This document shows positions 47,960 to 49,296 of a stretch of DNA of 49,296 nucleotides, one piece after another. Source of the DNA: Zoogloea sp. (GTDB lineage: Bacteria; Pseudomonadota; Gammaproteobacteria; Burkholderiales; Rhodocyclaceae); the NCBI GenBank assembly GCA_023150095.1, contig JAKLLO010000018.1, positions 1 to 49,296 of the forward strand, given 5' to 3'. The notes below the pieces were generated by a model that was not told the DNA's origin, made no database searches, and worked only from the letters and a program-made list of their open reading frames with translations. The first letter of the stretch is position 1, and every line of letters starts with the position of its first letter. A program made the translations under genes and the position numbers.

Positions 47960-49296
47960 ACAGACCCTGCACTTTCACCGCCCGGCCGCGGCGGGTCGCC
48001 TTGCCCGCCTCGGCCTGTGGCTGCGTCACCATCGTCGCCCGATCATCGCGGTGCAGTGGCTGATCGTGCTGCTCTACGCCGGGCTGGTGGTGATCCCCGC
48101 CTTCCTGCCGCTGCCGCCCGAGCGCGCCCACATCTGGGACAACCTGCGCCTCTTCGCCCAGTTCTGCTTCTGGGGCATCTGGTGGCCCGGGGTGATGATC
48201 GCCACCGTCACCCTCGGCCGGGTGTGGTGCGGGCTGTTCTGCCCCGAGGGCTTCATTTCCGAGCAGGTCAGCCGCCACGGACGCGGCAGGCCGGTGCCGG
48301 CGTGGCTGAAGTGGCCCGGCTGGCCCTTCGTCGCCTTCATCTGCACCACGGTTTATGGGCAGCTGGTCAGCGTCTATGAATACCCGCAGGCCGCACTGCT
48401 GGTGCTCGGCGGCTCGACCGTCGCAGCCGTCGCTGTGGGCCTGCTGTACGGCCGCGAGAAACGCATCTGGTGCCGCTACCTGTGCCCGGCGTCGGGCGTG
48501 TTTGCGGTGCTCGCCAAGATCGCGCCGCTCCACTACAAGGTCGACCGTGAGGCCTGGGATGCCTGCCGGGGCGAGTTCAAGCCGGTCAATTGCGCCCCGC
48601 TGGTGGACGTGCGGCGGATGAACAGCGCCTCCGACTGCCACGCCTGCGGGCGCTGCGCGGGCCAGCGCGAGGCCGTCTCGCTGAGCCTGCGCAGCCCCTT
48701 CGCCGAGATCCTCGACCTGAACGTTCCGGCCCGCACGCCCGACGCACTGACCTTGCTGTACGGCGTGCTGGGCGTAGCCACCGCGGCGTTCCAGTGGACC
48801 GTCAGCCCGTGGTTCCTGCACGCCAAGCTGGCGCTCGCCGAATGGCTGGTCGATCACGATCAGTTCGCGCCGCTCGACAACGACGTGCCCTGGTGGCTGC
48901 TCACCCATTACCCCGAGGCCAGCGATCTGTTCACCTGGCTCGATGGCGGCCTGATCCTCGCCTACCTGCTGGGCGGTGGTTTCGTACTCGGCAACCTGCT
49001 GCTGGCCGGGCCCGCCCTCGCCGCCCGCCTGGTACGCGACCAGCGGCTCGGCTGGCAGCGCTTCAGCCTCGCGCTCACGCCGCTTGCCGCCGCGAGCGTC
49101 GTCCTCGGCCTGTCGATGCTGACCGTCAGCCACCTGAAGGCCGAGCACGTGTGGCTCGGCTGGCTGCCCGGGGTTCGCGTCGCGCTGCTGGGCGCCGGCG
49201 GCCTCGGCAGCCTGGTGCTTGTGGCCGGCCTGCTGCGCCTATCCCGCGCCGACATGGGTCGGCGCCTGTCCGCCAGCCTGGCGATGCTGTTGCCGG
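47952..49296 (+). CDS. ftrD: 4Fe-4S polyferredoxin membrane protein (FtrD/NapH-like), 5' part
   Basis: Partial: the frame runs off the end, 448 codons visible. The protein has several membrane helices and NapH/FixG-type cysteine motifs: VWCGLFCPEGF, WCRYLCPASGVF and ASDCHACGRCAGQ, the last forming a 4Fe-4S motif with CRG..NC upstream. In FtrABCD systems FtrD is thought to recycle electrons for iron oxidation by FtrB. The start is GTG 47952 (MAEQTLHFHRP), overlapping ftrC by 8 bp. Confidence 0.9.
   Translation, partial: MAEQTLHFHRPAAAGRLARLGLWLRHHRRPIIAVQWLIVLLYAGLVVIPAFLPLPPERAHIWDNLRLFAQFCFWGIWWPGVMIATVTLGRVWCGLFCPEGFISEQVSRHGRGRPVPAWLKWPGWPFVAFICTTVYGQLVSVYEYPQAALLVLGGSTVAAVAVGLLYGREKRIWCRYLCPASGVFAVLAKIAPLHYKVDREAWDACRGEFKPVNCAPLVDVRRMNSASDCHACGRCAGQREAVSLSLRSPFAEILDLNVPARTPDALTLLYGVLGVATAAFQWTVSPWFLHAKLALAEWLVDHDQFAPLDNDVPWWLLTHYPEASDLFTWLDGGLILAYLLGGGFVLGNLLLAGPALAARLVRDQRLGWQRFSLALTPLAAASVVLGLSMLTVSHLKAEHVWLGWLPGVRVALLGAGGLGSLVLVAGLLRLSRADMGRRLSASLAMLLP

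Overview
The window is GC-rich, gene-dense chromosomal DNA of a betaproteobacterium, most likely of the Rhodocyclales (Thauera/Azoarcus/Zoogloea group). This is inferred from conserved gene blocks and not from a marker-gene search. The blocks are rpsP-rimM-trmD-rplS; ilvI-ilvH-ilvC-pssA-leuA; the ECF-sigma/DUF3619/DUF3106/RDD cluster; divergent lptFG and pepA-holC-valS; and three-subunit pntA1-pntA2-pntB. I see no prophage, insertion sequence, CRISPR array, rRNA or tRNA, and no intergenic stretch exceeds 300 bases.

Layout. 1-2.6 kb (+): 3' part of dxs, then folE2. 2.7-4.8 kb (-): the rpsP operon. 5-8.7 kb: a PilZ-like protein (+), a YihY-family membrane protein (-), wrbA and a DUF2069 membrane protein (+). 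8.8-14.8 kb (-): branched-chain amino acid genes ilvI-ilvH-ilvC with pssA and leuA, with a good sigma70 promoter. 14.9-17 kb (+): ECF sigma factor, probably with a CTG start, then DUF3619, DUF3106 and RDD proteins. 17-19.2 kb (-): lptF-lptG, LPS export. 19.2-24.6 kb (+): pepA, holC, an acidic unknown protein and valS. 24.7 kb (-): a TusA-like sulfurtransferase.

25.0-29.8 kb (+) is the most unusual part: seven tightly packed genes with no membrane segments. In order they encode a Roadblock/LC7 protein, an Aer-like PAS protein, a PhnD-like binding protein without a signal peptide, two proteins I do not recognise (one with a degenerate receiver-like N-terminus, a Pro/Ala linker and an HTH-like C-terminus), a Ras-like GTPase of the CvnD/MglA type, and a second Roadblock protein. 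A nested inverted-repeat element lies just upstream. It looks like an undescribed cytoplasmic small-GTPase signalling module, reminiscent of actinobacterial conservons but with different sensors.

29.8-39.7 kb: bepA-like protease (-); moaC, soxY, soxZ, a CYTH-CHAD protein and sixA (+); the pnt transhydrogenase operon (-); corA (+); and a PP2C phosphatase (-). 39.9-44.5 kb (-): a glycolate oxidase operon, gntR-glcD-[53-aa membrane protein]-glcE-glcF, with a FadR-type palindrome in front of gntR. glcD has lost about 70 N-terminal codons and is out of frame with its coupled start. 44.7 kb to the end (+): an FtrABCD-type iron uptake operon (P19, an inserted outer-membrane porin, cupredoxin, FTR1 permease, polyferredoxin cut by the window edge) behind a possible Fur box.
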